A DNA stretch of 64,000 bases from Glycomyces luteolus (lineage in GTDB: Bacteria; Actinomycetota; Actinomycetes; Mycobacteriales; Micromonosporaceae): assembly GCF_027622875.1 (NCBI RefSeq), contig NZ_JAPZVP010000003.1, forward strand, positions 254,627 to 318,626, given 5' to 3'. The number at the start of each line of letters is the position of its first letter. Within the stretch, counting starts at the first letter, position 1. Of the stretch, positions 15,868 through 24,629 are shown piece after piece. The notes beneath the pieces were generated by a model, which saw only the letters and a program-made list of their open reading frames with translations, made no database searches and had not been told where the DNA came from. The position numbers and the translations under genes are program-made.

Positions 15868-16770
15868 CTAACCGATATTCGCTTCGGCGAGCCAGTCCTT
15901 TGCGATGGTCTCGGCCGGCAGCTCCTCGTTCACACTGCGGGCGTTCATCGCGAGGAGGTCCTCCGCGGTCATCGCGGCGCTCACCGCGTTGATGATCTCG
16001 GCCGCCTCGTCGTTGACGTTGTCGCTCGCGAGCGGCACCACGTGCGAGGCGAGGAACAGGCCCTTCGTGTCCTCAAGCGACACCAGGTCGTTCGCGGTGA
16101 TCGAAGGGTCGGCGGTGTAGATGATGGCGAGCTGGATGTCGCCGTCGTTGAGCGCCTGCACGGTGAGCGGGCCGCCGCCGTCCTCGATGGGCGTGAAGCC
16201 GACCTCGACGCCGTAGGTGTCACGCAGGCCCTGCGGGCCGTTGGGGCGGTTCTCGGCCTCCGAGTTGGCGCCCATGGTCATCGGCACCGTCACGTTCGCC
16301 AGGTCGTCCACTGTGGTGAGCGACCATTCGTCGGCGAACGCCTTCGTCACCGTGTAGGAGTCCTGGTCCGTGGCGGGCGACTGGTCGAGCACGCGCAGTC
16401 CCTCGGGGGTGGCCTCCTGGAGCGCGGCGTACACGTCGTCGCTCAGCCGCGCCTCGGTGTCCGGCACCCAGTACTGCAGCAGCGGGCCCGTGTACTCCGG
16501 GAAGAGGTCGATCGAGCCGCCCTCGATCTCCGGTAGGTAGGCCTCGCGCTGGCCGATGCGGAACTGGCGGTCCACAGTGAACCCGGCGTCCTCGAGGGAC
16601 TGGGCGTAGACCTCGGCGATGATCTCGCTGGAGTAGTAGTCCTGCGAGCCGATCACGATGGTGTCGCCGTCCGAGTCGCCGCTGGAGAGCGGGTCGCCGG
16701 ACGAGCAGGCCGTGGCGGTCAGGACGGCCGCGAGCGCGACCGCGCCCAGGGCCTTGGTGCGGGTGTTCAT
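15868..16770 (-). CDS. Lipoprotein substrate-binding protein of a quaternary-amine ABC importer (OpuC/ProX type)
   Basis: 300 residues. Lipoprotein signal with lipobox LTATAC, lipidation Cys22. Domain type OpuAC: TIVIGSQDYYSSEIIAEVYA at the start, IDLFPEYTGPLL, and IIYTADPSITANDLVSLEDT. Such proteins deliver glycine betaine, choline or related quaternary amines (some bind ergothioneine). It is the last of four genes; its ATG overlaps the permease stop (ATGA), so all four are coupled. Confidence 0.88.
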   Translation of the reverse strand: MNTRTKALGAVALAAVLTATACSSGDPLSSGDSDGDTIVIGSQDYYSSEIIAEVYAQSLEDAGFTVDRQFRIGQREAYLPEIEGGSIDLFPEYTGPLLQYWVPDTEARLSDDVYAALQEATPEGLRVLDQSPATDQDSYTVTKAFADEWSLTTVDDLANVTVPMTMGANSEAENRPNGPQGLRDTYGVEVGFTPIEDGGGPLTVQALNDGDIQLAIIYTADPSITANDLVSLEDTKGLFLASHVVPLASDNVNDEAAEIINAVSAAMTAEDLLAMNARSVNEELPAETIAKDWLAEANIG

Positions 16771-17486
16771 ACGGGTTCCTTCTCTCGGGGACTGTCTGGT
16801 TTCGGCGCCGCGCTCTTGCCAGGGGCGGGCGCGGCGATGCGCTTGGCCGCCGTCCGCTGTGCGGCGGCGAGGAGGAGTTCGAGCAGGAGGGCCAGCGCGG
16901 CAACGAGGAGCGCCCCGGCGAGCATCTCGGCGTAGTCGCGGGATTTGAGGCCGGAGAACAGGTAGCGGCCGAGGCCGAAGTCGGCGGTGTAGGCGGCGAG
17001 GGTGGCGGTGGCGACGACTTGGAGGGTGGCGGCGCGGATGCCGCCGATGAGGACTGGTGCGGCGAGCGGGATCTCGACTTGGAGGACGACTTGGCGGGGG
17101 TTCATGCCGATGGCGCGGGCGGCGCCGGTGATGTCGGTGTCGACGTTCTGGACGCCCGCGTAGGCGCCGGCGAGGACGGAGGGGACGGCGAGCACGATGA
17201 GCGCGATGAAGGGTGCGTTGAGGCCGATGCCGAGGGCGAGGCCGAGGAGGGTGAGGAGGCCGAGGGTGGGGATGGCGCGGGCGGCTCCGGCGATGGCGCC
17301 GACGAGGCCGGCGCCTTTGCGGGTGTGTCCGATGAGGATGCCCGCGGGGAGGGCGAGGATCGCGGCGGCGGTGACGGCGGCGAAGGTGATCGCGAGGTGC
17401 TGGAGGACCCGGGCGGGCACGCCGCCGGGGCCGGTCCAGTGGGCGGGGTCGGTGAGCCAGGCGAGTGCGTCGAGGAAGAGGTTCAT
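16767..17486 (-). CDS. ABC importer permease (OpuCB/OpuCD type), second permease gene
   Basis: 239 residues, about six membrane helices, with the BPD_transp_1 EAA-like loop GAARAIGMNPRQVVLQVEIP. The C-terminal tail is charged and Pro/Lys-rich. ATG at 17486 overlaps the stop of the previous permease (ATGA). With the sister permease it forms the channel for osmolyte uptake. Confidence 0.88.
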   Translation of the reverse strand: MNLFLDALAWLTDPAHWTGPGGVPARVLQHLAITFAAVTAAAILALPAGILIGHTRKGAGLVGAIAGAARAIPTLGLLTLLGLALGIGLNAPFIALIVLAVPSVLAGAYAGVQNVDTDITGAARAIGMNPRQVVLQVEIPLAAPVLIGGIRAATLQVVATATLAAYTADFGLGRYLFSGLKSRDYAEMLAGALLVAALALLLELLLAAAQRTAAKRIAAPAPGKSAAPKPDSPREKEPV

Positions 17487-18151
17487 GTCGTCTCCTCTTG
17501 CGGGAGCGGGCGTTCGTGTCGGGTGGCGGTCCAGGGAGTGAGGGCGCGTCCGGCGGCGATGAGGAGGGCGTCGAAGAGCAGGGCGAGGGCCATGGTGGCG
17601 ATGATGCCGGTGGCGACTTCGGCGGGGATGCCGCGCTGGAAGCCGTCGGTGAGGAGGGTGCCGAGGCTGGGGACGCCGATGAGGGCGCCGATGGTGACGA
17701 GGCTGACGGTGGAGACGGCGACGACGCGGACGCCCGCGAGGAGGACTGGGACGGCGAGGGGGAGGTCGATGCGCCAGAGGACGCTGCGGGGCGAGTGGCC
17801 CACGGCGACTGCGGCTTCGCGGACGCGGGGGTCGACGGAGCCGAAGGCGTCGGCGGCGGTGCGCACGAGGAGGGCGACGCCGTAGACGGTGAGGGCGATG
17901 ATCATGGTGGCGGGCGAGCGGAGGGGGATGCCGAAGATCGCGGGGATGATGATGAGCAGGGGCAGGGCGGGGATGGCGTAGAGGAGGCTGGCCGCGCCGA
18001 GGAGGGTGCCGCCGATGCGGGGGCGCTGCTGGGCGAGGCGTCCGATGGGGACGGCTATGAGGACGCTCAGCAGGATGGCGGGGGCGCTGAGCAGCAGGTG
18101 GTCGCGGGCGAGTTCGACGACCTGCGGCCAGTTCAGGCTGAGCCAGTTCAA
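17483..18151 (-). CDS. ABC importer permease (OpuCB/OpuCD type), first permease gene
   Basis: 222 residues from a TTG whose bases overlap the ATPase stop (TTGA). The frame is open upstream, but that part is the ATPase gene in another frame. Helices include LLLSAPAILLSVLIAVPIG; the cytoplasmic coupling loop is REAAVAVGHSPRSVLWRIDL. Partner of the following permease. Confidence 0.85.
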   Translation of the reverse strand: MNWLSLNWPQVVELARDHLLLSAPAILLSVLIAVPIGRLAQQRPRIGGTLLGAASLLYAIPALPLLIIIPAIFGIPLRSPATMIIALTVYGVALLVRTAADAFGSVDPRVREAAVAVGHSPRSVLWRIDLPLAVPVLLAGVRVVAVSTVSLVTIGALIGVPSLGTLLTDGFQRGIPAEVATGIIATMALALLFDALLIAAGRALTPWTATRHERPLPQEETT

Positions 18152-18996
18152 GGCGCGAGCACCCCCACGGGCCGGCCGGTGCCGTCGACGGCGATCGAGC
18201 GTCCATCCACTGTGGTGATGTGGATTTCGCGTTCGGCGCGGTCGGCGCCGACGAAGTCGCGGACGAAGTCGTCGGCGGGCGCGCCGAGGATCTCGGCGGG
18301 GGTGCCGCGCTGGGCGATGACGCCGCCTTCGCGCAGGACGACGACCTCGTCGCCGAGGAGGAAGGCCTCGTCGACGTCGTGGGTGACGAAGACGATGGTC
18401 TTGTGGAGGTCGGCTTGGAGGCGGAGGAGTTCCTCTTGGAGTTCGCGGCGCATGATCGGGTCGACGGCGCCGAAGGGCTCGTCCATGAGCAGGATGTTCG
18501 GGTCGGCGGCGAGGGCGCGGGCGACGCCGACGCGCTGCTGCTGGCCGCCGGAGAGCTGGCCGGGGTAGCGGCGGCCGAGCCTGGGGTCGAGGCCGACGCG
18601 TTCGAGGAGTTCGCTTGCGGCCGTGCGGGCTTGGCGTTTGGGGGTGCCGTTGAGAACGGGCACGGTGGCGATGTTGTCGAGGATGGAGCGGTGCGGAAGG
18701 AGGCCGCCGTGCTGGAGGACGTAGCCGATGGAGCGGCGCAGCGCCACGGGGTCTCGTTCGCGCACGTCCTCGCCGTCGATGAGGACGCGACCGGAGGTGG
18801 GTTCGACCATGCGGTTCACGGTGCGAAGCAGGGTGGACTTGCCGGAGCCGGAGGAGCCGACGAGCACCACGGTGCGGTGCGAGGGGACGACGAGTGAGAA
18901 GTCGGAGACGGCCGCGGCATGGCCCGGATAGGTCTTCGACACCGTTTCGAACTCGATCACAGCGGATTCCCGGGATGAGGTGGGCAAAGCGGTCAC
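18148..18996 (-). CDS. ABC importer ATPase (OpuCA/ProV type)
   Basis: 282 residues. Walker A VGSSGSGKST, Q-loop YVLQHGG, signature LSGGQQQRVGVARAL, Walker B ILLMDEPFGAVD, and H-loop THD. After the nucleotide domain only a short tail (VDGRSIAVDGTGRPVGVL) remains, so the tandem CBS sensor of longer OpuCA proteins is mostly missing. GTG start with TATAGA 7 nt upstream, so probably leaderless. First gene of the importer operon. Confidence 0.9.
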   Translation of the reverse strand: MTALPTSSRESAVIEFETVSKTYPGHAAAVSDFSLVVPSHRTVVLVGSSGSGKSTLLRTVNRMVEPTSGRVLIDGEDVRERDPVALRRSIGYVLQHGGLLPHRSILDNIATVPVLNGTPKRQARTAASELLERVGLDPRLGRRYPGQLSGGQQQRVGVARALAADPNILLMDEPFGAVDPIMRRELQEELLRLQADLHKTIVFVTHDVDEAFLLGDEVVVLREGGVIAQRGTPAEILGAPADDFVRDFVGADRAEREIHITTVDGRSIAVDGTGRPVGVLAP

Positions 18997-19005
18997 GTCC
19001 CAGTC

Positions 19006-19026
19006 TATACAACGAATCGAGGTATA
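19006..19026. promoter_or_regulatory. Palindromic PadR operator between two leaderless promoters
   Basis: TATAC-N11-GTATA matches the usual PadR operator plan (inverted ATAC/GTAT arms). The left arm overlaps the -10 box of the ABC ATPase (TATAGA on the minus strand, 19008-19003) and the right arm overlaps the -10 box of the PadR gene (TACGAT, 19025-19030). Only 41 bp separate the two GTG starts, so one bound dimer should block both. Confidence 0.75.
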
Positions 19027-19037
19027 CGATAGGACCT

Positions 19038-19574
19038 GTGATCGAATTGATGATCCTGGGTTTTCTGGCGGAGGGTCCGCTGCACGGCTACGAGCTGCGC
19101 CGCAAAATGGCTCAGCTGCACGGATACGCCCGGACCTTCAGTGACGGCACGGTCTACCCGGCGATCAACCGGCTCGTCGCCTCCGGCGCGCTCGCGCGGG
19201 AGATGCACCCCGGGCACGGCGCGGCGCAGAAGGGCATCCTCAGGCTCACCGAGACCGGCCGGGAGCGGCTGCGGGGACTGCTGCGGGACGCGGACGGGTA
19301 CGACATCACCGACACCGGCCGGTACTTCGTGGTGCTGGCGTTCCTGTCGCAGCTGCCCGACCCCGAGGAGCGGCGGGCGGTGCTGCGCCGCCGCCTCGAC
19401 TTCCTCGACCAGCCCGCGAGCTTCTTCTATGACGGCGCGCATCCCCTGCGTGCCAAGGAGATCGAGGACCCGTACCGGCACGGGATGCTCGTGATCGCCA
19501 AGGCGACCAGCAGGGCCGAACGCGCTTGGCTGCGCGAGCAACTCGACATCTCGACCGAGAGGCACCGCCCATGA
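19038..19574 (+). CDS. PadR family transcriptional regulator
   Basis: 178 residues, GTG start 8 nt after a TACGAT box. N-terminal PadR winged helix (about 1-85: LMILGFLAEGPLHGYELRRK, then DGTVYPAINRLVASGALAR) and a C-terminal dimerisation helix region. It should repress itself and the divergent osmolyte importer. Its stop overlaps the ATG of the reductase (ATGA), so regulator and reductase are made together. Confidence 0.9.
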   Translation: MIELMILGFLAEGPLHGYELRRKMAQLHGYARTFSDGTVYPAINRLVASGALAREMHPGHGAAQKGILRLTETGRERLRGLLRDADGYDITDTGRYFVVLAFLSQLPDPEERRAVLRRRLDFLDQPASFFYDGAHPLRAKEIEDPYRHGMLVIAKATSRAERAWLREQLDISTERHRP

Positions 19575-20545
19575 CCATGCGAGCCGTCGTCCTCGACGCC
19601 CCCGGACCGGTCACCGACCTGCATATTCGCGAGCTGCCGGTGCCCGAACCGGCTGAGGGCTGGGTGCGTATCAAGGTGAAGGCGTTCGGGCTCAACCGGT
19701 CCGAGCTGCACACCCGGCTCGGCCTGGCCGAGGGCGTGACGTTCCCGCGGGTGCTCGGCATCGAGGCCGTCGGCGTGGTGGACGCCGACCCGAGCGGCAC
19801 GTACGCCGCCGACCAGCAGGTCATGGCGATGATGGGCGGCATGGGCCGGGTCTTCGACGGCGGGTATGCCGAGTACACGTGCGTCCCGCGCAGTCAGATC
19901 GTGCCCTTCAAGTCCGAACTGGACTGGGCGGTGCTCGGCGCGGTCCCGGAGATGCTGCAGACCGCGAACGGGTCGCTCACGGTGGGCCTGGACGCGCAGC
20001 CGGGCCAGCGCCTCCTCATCCGCGGCGGCACCTCCTCGGTGGGGCTCGCGGCGGCGATCCTCGCCAAGCGCATCGGCATGACCGTGCTCGCCACGACCCG
20101 GAGCGAGGCGAAGGCGGAGGCGATGGCGCGCGCCGGCGTGGACCATGTGCTCGTCGACGACGGCGATGTGGCGGTGCAGGTGCGGCGGCTGTTCCCTGCG
20201 GGCGTGGACGCCGCGCTGGAGCTCGTGGGCACGCCGACCCTGCCGGACACGTTGCGCGCCACCAGGGTCCACGGCACGGTGTGCTTCACGGGGATGCTCT
20301 CGAACGAGTGGATCGTCAAGGACTTCTACCCGATCCACTACCTACCCGCCGGGGTGCGGCTCACCGCGTACTCCGGGGACGCGGCCGACCTCTCTCCTGA
20401 GGTGCTGCAGTCCTATCTGGATGATGTGGCGGCGGGGAGGGCGGCCGTGCCGCTCGACCGGGTCTTCGAGCTCGACCAGGTCCGAGAGGCTCACGCGTTC
20501 ATGGAATCCGACGGAGCGAAAGGCAAGCTCGTCGTCGTCACGTGA
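19571..20545 (+). CDS. Medium-chain (zinc-independent) alcohol dehydrogenase / quinone oxidoreductase
   Basis: 324 residues. GroES-like N-domain (GWVRIKVKAFGLNRSELHTR) and Rossmann domain with RGGTSSVGLAAAILAKRIG. The catalytic zinc ligands of true alcohol dehydrogenases are absent, as in quinone oxidoreductases. NADPH-dependent reduction of a quinone or enone is likely. It is coupled to the PadR gene, so its substrate may be the PadR inducer. Confidence 0.85.
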   Translation: MTMRAVVLDAPGPVTDLHIRELPVPEPAEGWVRIKVKAFGLNRSELHTRLGLAEGVTFPRVLGIEAVGVVDADPSGTYAADQQVMAMMGGMGRVFDGGYAEYTCVPRSQIVPFKSELDWAVLGAVPEMLQTANGSLTVGLDAQPGQRLLIRGGTSSVGLAAAILAKRIGMTVLATTRSEAKAEAMARAGVDHVLVDDGDVAVQVRRLFPAGVDAALELVGTPTLPDTLRATRVHGTVCFTGMLSNEWIVKDFYPIHYLPAGVRLTAYSGDAADLSPEVLQSYLDDVAAGRAAVPLDRVFELDQVREAHAFMESDGAKGKLVVVT

Positions 20546-20553
20546 GCGTCTTA

Positions 20554-20589
20554 GGACCAGCGGTGTAGCCGCTTCCACGCCGCTGGTCC
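20554..20589 (+). terminator. 10-bp hairpin terminator
   Basis: GGACCAGCGG pairs with CCGCTGGTCC around a 16-nt loop, 8 bp after the reductase stop. Confidence 0.7.
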
Positions 20590-20676
20590 GATGGCAGTGC
20601 GCCCCTTCACCCCTAATGTTGGCCGGGCCGCCGCAGGGCCGTGCCCACGGCCCCGGCGAACCGAGAGGGAGCAGCC

Positions 20677-21495
20677 ATGACCATCCTCATCACCGGGGCG
20701 ACCGGCAACGTAGGACGACACCTCGTGCGGCGGCTCAGCGCCGCGAAGCGGCCGGTACGCGCCCTGACCCGCGACCCCGCCAAGGCGGATCTCCCTGCGG
20801 GCGTTGACGTCCGGGCCGGGGACTTCACCGACTTCGCGAGTCTCGAAGCCGCGCTCGAGGGCGTCACCGCGATGCACCTCATGACCGCCTTCGGGCCCGG
20901 GAACGAGACCGTCCCGAACAGCCGCGACCTGGTCGCCGCCGCCGTCAAGGCCGGCGTGCGGCGCGTGACCCTGCTGTGGAACGGCTACACCGGGCCCGTC
21001 GAGGAGGCCGTCGAGGACTCCGAACTCGAGTACACCCACCTGCGGCCCGGCGAGTTCATGTCGAACGCGCTCGGGTGGGCCGAGATGATCCGCGCCGAGC
21101 GCGTCGTGCGCGAGGCCTACGGCGAGGTCGGGCACTCCCCCGTCGACGTGCGCGACATCGCCGCGGTCGCCGCCCTCGCCCTCACCGAGGACGGCCACGC
21201 CGGGCGGGACTACACCCTCACCGGGCCCGAGGTGCTCACCGTCCCCCAGCAGGTCGCCGCCATCGCCGCCGCGATCGGCGAGGACGTGCGGTACGAGGCC
21301 GAGGACCCCGAGGGCGCGAAGGAGCGGATGCGCGCCATCGGCATCGAGGAGCACGCCATCGGCTACGTGCTCGACTGGCGGGCGAACCCGCCGGAGTTCG
21401 CCCGCACCGTCTTCACCACCGTCGCCGACGCCACGGGCCGGCCCGCGCGGACCTTCGCTGCCTGGGCGCGGGACCACGCCGACGCCTTCCGGTAG
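20677..21495 (+). CDS. NAD(P)H-binding protein, NmrA/atypical-SDR type
   Basis: 272 residues from the ATG after GAGGGAG. TGATGNVG (8-15) binds the cofactor; GDFTDFASLEAALEGV and HLRPGEFMSNALGWAEMIR are typical of NmrA-like quinone reductases. Function beyond NAD(P)H binding is unknown. It is monocistronic, and belongs to a group of six related genes in this window. Confidence 0.82.
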   Translation: MTILITGATGNVGRHLVRRLSAAKRPVRALTRDPAKADLPAGVDVRAGDFTDFASLEAALEGVTAMHLMTAFGPGNETVPNSRDLVAAAVKAGVRRVTLLWNGYTGPVEEAVEDSELEYTHLRPGEFMSNALGWAEMIRAERVVREAYGEVGHSPVDVRDIAAVAALALTEDGHAGRDYTLTGPEVLTVPQQVAAIAAAIGEDVRYEAEDPEGAKERMRAIGIEEHAIGYVLDWRANPPEFARTVFTTVADATGRPARTFAAWARDHADAFR

Positions 21496-21631
21496 CCGGA
21501 TCCGGAGCCGGCCCGCAGGTCGCAAGGGGTTCTCGGGTTACTTCACTCGACGGCTGGGCACCCGTTCCGCGCGGTATCGTCCATCGATCGGGCTCGGACC
21601 GCCGATGTCTGACCTCCGAGAAGGAGCAGCC

Positions 21632-23614
21632 GTGACCTCCAGATTCGACGCCAGCGCTCCGGATCCCGCCCCGGATCCGGAGTCGCTGCCCGCGCCCCCG
21701 CACAGTCGCGTCACCCCGCGAGGCACCCTGCGGCTCGCGGTCGTCGTAGGCGCGCTCGGCGTCGTCTTCGGCGACATCGGCACCAGCCCCATCTACGCGC
21801 TCCAGACGATCTTCAACCCCGCCGACCCGCATCCCGTGCCGATCAACGACAACAACGTCTACGGGATCATCTCCCTCATCTTCTGGTCGATGACGCTCGT
21901 CGTGACCGTCTTCTACGTCGGCCTCGCCATGCGCGCCGACAACGACGGCGAAGGCGGCATCATGGCCCTCATCACCCTCATCCGGCGCCATGGCACCGGC
22001 CTCGGCCGCAGGACCACACTCGTCCTCGCCGCCCTCGGCATCTTCGGTGCGACGCTCTTCCTCGGCGACAGCATGATCACCCCCGCGATCTCCGTGCTCT
22101 CCGCGGTCGAAGGCCTCAAGGTCATCGACCCGGTCTTCGACGTCTGGGTCGTCCCGGTCACCGCCGTGATCATCGTGCTGCTCTTCGGGTTCCAGCGCAA
22201 AGGGACCGCGACCATCGGCCGCCTCTTCGGACCCGTGATGATCGTCTGGTTCGCCACCCTCGCCCTGCTGGGCATCGGCGGCATCGGCAGCCACCCCGAG
22301 ATCCTCCGCGCCCTCTCCCCCACCTACGCCGCCGGATTCCTGGTCGACCACTTCCACATCGCGTTCTTCGCCCTCGCCGCGGTCGTGCTCACCTTCACCG
22401 GCGCCGAGGCCCTCTACGCCGACATGGGCCACTTCGGGCGCCGCAACATCACCGCCGGCTGGATCTTCTTCGTCTTCCCCGCGCTCCTGCTCAACTACAT
22501 GGGCCAAGGCGCGATGATCCTCGAAAGCCCCGAGAACGTCAGCGGCCCGTTCTTCCTGCTCTCGCCCGAATGGGGCCGCATCCCGCTGCTCGTGCTCGCC
22601 ACCGCCGCCACCGTGATCGCCTCCCAGGCCGTCATCACCGGCGCGTACTCCGTGGCCTCCCAAGCCTCGAAACTCGGCTACCTGCCGCGCCTGCGCATCG
22701 CCCACACCTCCGAGCACGAGATCGGGCAGATCTACGTGCCGTGGATCAACTGGATGCTCATGGTCTCCGTGCTCACGCTCGTGTTCGCCTTCCGCAGCTC
22801 CGCCGCGCTCGCGTACGCGTACGGCATGGCCGTCGTCGGCACGATCACGATCGTGGCGCTCCTGTTCTGCTTCGTGGCCCGCATCCACTGGCACGCGCCC
22901 AGGTGGCTCGTCCTCACCGGCGGCGGCCTCATGCTCGCGTTCAACCTGCTGTTCCTGGCCGCCAACACCACCAAGCTCGCGCACGGCGCGTGGCTGCCGC
23001 TCGTCATCGGCATCGGCGCGTTCGCCGTCATGGTCACCTGGCAGCGCGGGCGCGAGATCGTCACCGACCAGCGCGACCGGCTCGAAGGGTCCTTGCGCGA
23101 GTTCGTCGGCCGGCTCAACGCCGGCGAGCCGAAGGTCGCCCAGGTCCCCGGCACCGCCGTCTTCCTCAACCGGGGTGCCACGACCGCCCCGCTCGCGATG
23201 CGCGCCAACATGGAACGCAACCATGTGCGGCACGCGCAGATCGTGATCCTCTCCGTCGAGACCGAACCGGTCCCGCGCGTCGCCGAGGCCGACCGCGTCC
23301 TCGTCGACGACCTCGGCCTCGCCCACGACGGCATCATCCACGTCACCGCCCGCTTCGGCTACATGGAACCGCAGGACGTGCCGGCCGCCCTGCGGCTGGT
23401 CAGATCGCGCGAGTCCGAGGGCCGCCGGCTGAAACTCAAGGGCGCGACCTACTTCCTCTCCACCATCCAGCTGCGCGTCGGCCGCGAGCCGACCATGGCG
23501 GCCTGGCGCAAACGCCTGTTCATAGCCACCTCCCACATCACCGCCGACGCCGCCGACCACTTCAAGCTGCCGCGCGAGCGCACCGTGACCATCGGCGCCC
23601 ACATCGAGGTCTGA
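21632..23614 (+). CDS. kup: KUP family potassium uptake protein
   Basis: 660 residues from a GTG with AAGGAG 5 nt upstream; an ATG at 21605 lacks a site. Twelve hydrophobic segments, starting with LAVVVGALGVVFGDIGTSPI, the family signature, and YALQTIF. LGDSMITPAISVLSAVEGL is the second conserved block. The C-terminal cytosolic domain (about 490-660) is normal length. KUP proteins take up K+ with H+. No regulator or riboswitch is evident upstream. Confidence 0.95.
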   Translation: MTSRFDASAPDPAPDPESLPAPPHSRVTPRGTLRLAVVVGALGVVFGDIGTSPIYALQTIFNPADPHPVPINDNNVYGIISLIFWSMTLVVTVFYVGLAMRADNDGEGGIMALITLIRRHGTGLGRRTTLVLAALGIFGATLFLGDSMITPAISVLSAVEGLKVIDPVFDVWVVPVTAVIIVLLFGFQRKGTATIGRLFGPVMIVWFATLALLGIGGIGSHPEILRALSPTYAAGFLVDHFHIAFFALAAVVLTFTGAEALYADMGHFGRRNITAGWIFFVFPALLLNYMGQGAMILESPENVSGPFFLLSPEWGRIPLLVLATAATVIASQAVITGAYSVASQASKLGYLPRLRIAHTSEHEIGQIYVPWINWMLMVSVLTLVFAFRSSAALAYAYGMAVVGTITIVALLFCFVARIHWHAPRWLVLTGGGLMLAFNLLFLAANTTKLAHGAWLPLVIGIGAFAVMVTWQRGREIVTDQRDRLEGSLREFVGRLNAGEPKVAQVPGTAVFLNRGATTAPLAMRANMERNHVRHAQIVILSVETEPVPRVAEADRVLVDDLGLAHDGIIHVTARFGYMEPQDVPAALRLVRSRESEGRRLKLKGATYFLSTIQLRVGREPTMAAWRKRLFIATSHITADAADHFKLPRERTVTIGAHIEV

Positions 23615-23621
23615 GACGCGA

Positions 23622-23653
23622 AACGGCCCGCGGGAGGAATCCCGCGGGCCGTT
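23622..23653. terminator. Perfect 14-bp hairpin between convergent genes
   Basis: AACGGCCCGCGGGA pairs with TCCCGCGGGCCGTT around a 4-nt loop; it can end both the kup and the oxidoreductase transcripts. Confidence 0.9.
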
Positions 23654-23665
23654 CACTCGATCCTG

Positions 23666-24532
23666 CTACGCCTGAGCGGCCTGGAGGCCCTCGGTGATCG
23701 ACTGCGAAATCGGGGTCGTGGGACGCCCGATGAGCTTCGAGAGGTCACCGGTCTGCACGGCGAGCAGGCCGCGCGAGATCGCGTCCTCGACGCCGACGAG
23801 GATCGCCGCGAACGGGTCCGGGACGCCCGCGCCGACCAGGATCTCGCGGTGCTGCTCGGCCGGGACGCGGTTCACCGCGACCTCCTTGCCGAGCTGGCGG
23901 GAGATCTCCGCCGCGTACTCCTCGTACGTCCAGGCGTGGTCGCCGCTGAGCTCGTACTCGCGGTTCTCGTGGCCCTCGGTGGTGAGCACGGCGACCGCCG
24001 CCGCGGCGAAGTCGGCGCGCGTGGCGCTCGCGATCTTCGCGCCCTCGACCGCGCTGGTCAGGACCCCGCCGTTGGCGATGGCCTGGCCCAGGGCGCCGGT
24101 GTAGTTCTCGTGGTACCAGCCGTTGCGCAGCAGCACGTACGGCAGGCCCGAGTCGATCAGGTAGCGCTCGGTGATCTGGTGCTCGCGGGCGAGCTCGAAG
24201 TCGGCGGCGGGGCCGCCGAGGACGCTGGTGTAGCCGAGGAGTGCGACGTTCGCGGCCTTCGCCGCGTCGATGACCGCCTTGTGCTGCGGTACCCGCTGGC
24301 CGACCTCGCTGCCGGAGATGAGGAGGACCTTCTCGCCTTCGCGGAAGGCGTCCTCGAGGGTCGACGGCTCGTTGTAGTCCGCGACGCGGACCTCGACGCC
24401 GAGCTCGCCGAAGCGGACGGCCTTGGCCGGGTCGCGCACGACGACGGCGATCTGCTCAGCGGGGACCTCGTTGATGAGGCCTTCGACGACGAGCTGGCCG
24501 AGTTGGCCGGTGGCACCGGTGACGACGATCAT
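23666..24532 (-). CDS. NAD(P)H:quinone oxidoreductase, QorB-like atypical SDR
   Basis: 288 residues starting MIVVTGATGQLGQLVVEGLI, with AGGAGCAAG-type site upstream; a longer open frame before it is promoter DNA. TGATGQLG binds NADPH; LISGSEVGQRVPQHKAVIDA and LLRNGWYHENYTGALGQAIA are close to E. coli QorB (YtfG) motifs. Such enzymes reduce quinones. Divergent from an HxlR regulator, the usual QorR-QorB arrangement of actinobacteria. Confidence 0.88.
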   Translation of the reverse strand: MIVVTGATGQLGQLVVEGLINEVPAEQIAVVVRDPAKAVRFGELGVEVRVADYNEPSTLEDAFREGEKVLLISGSEVGQRVPQHKAVIDAAKAANVALLGYTSVLGGPAADFELAREHQITERYLIDSGLPYVLLRNGWYHENYTGALGQAIANGGVLTSAVEGAKIASATRADFAAAAVAVLTTEGHENREYELSGDHAWTYEEYAAEISRQLGKEVAVNRVPAEQHREILVGAGVPDPFAAILVGVEDAISRGLLAVQTGDLSKLIGRPTTPISQSITEGLQAAQA

Positions 24533-24565
24533 TTCTTGCTCCTTCAACTGTCGATTGCGTCTACC

Positions 24566-24592
24566 ATTGCACTTACGAAACGAAAGCACAAT
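24566..24592. promoter_or_regulatory. Imperfect palindrome between the HxlR and QorB-like genes
   Basis: ATTG..CTT.CG appears at both ends in opposite orientation (27 bp). It lies in the 97-bp divergent gap, A/T-rich against its flanks, with an AGTACT palindrome 10 bp further right. Likely HxlR operator. Confidence 0.5.
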
Positions 24593-24629
24593 CATTTGGA
24601 AAGTACTGTTGCGGAGGTAACATCGCGTC

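Noticed and set aside
8101-16000. Natural-product gene cluster (sulfotransferase, methyltransferases, SDR)
   Set aside because: No core synthase (PKS, NRPS, terpene or RiPP) or precursor gene is present; the genes are separately terminated.
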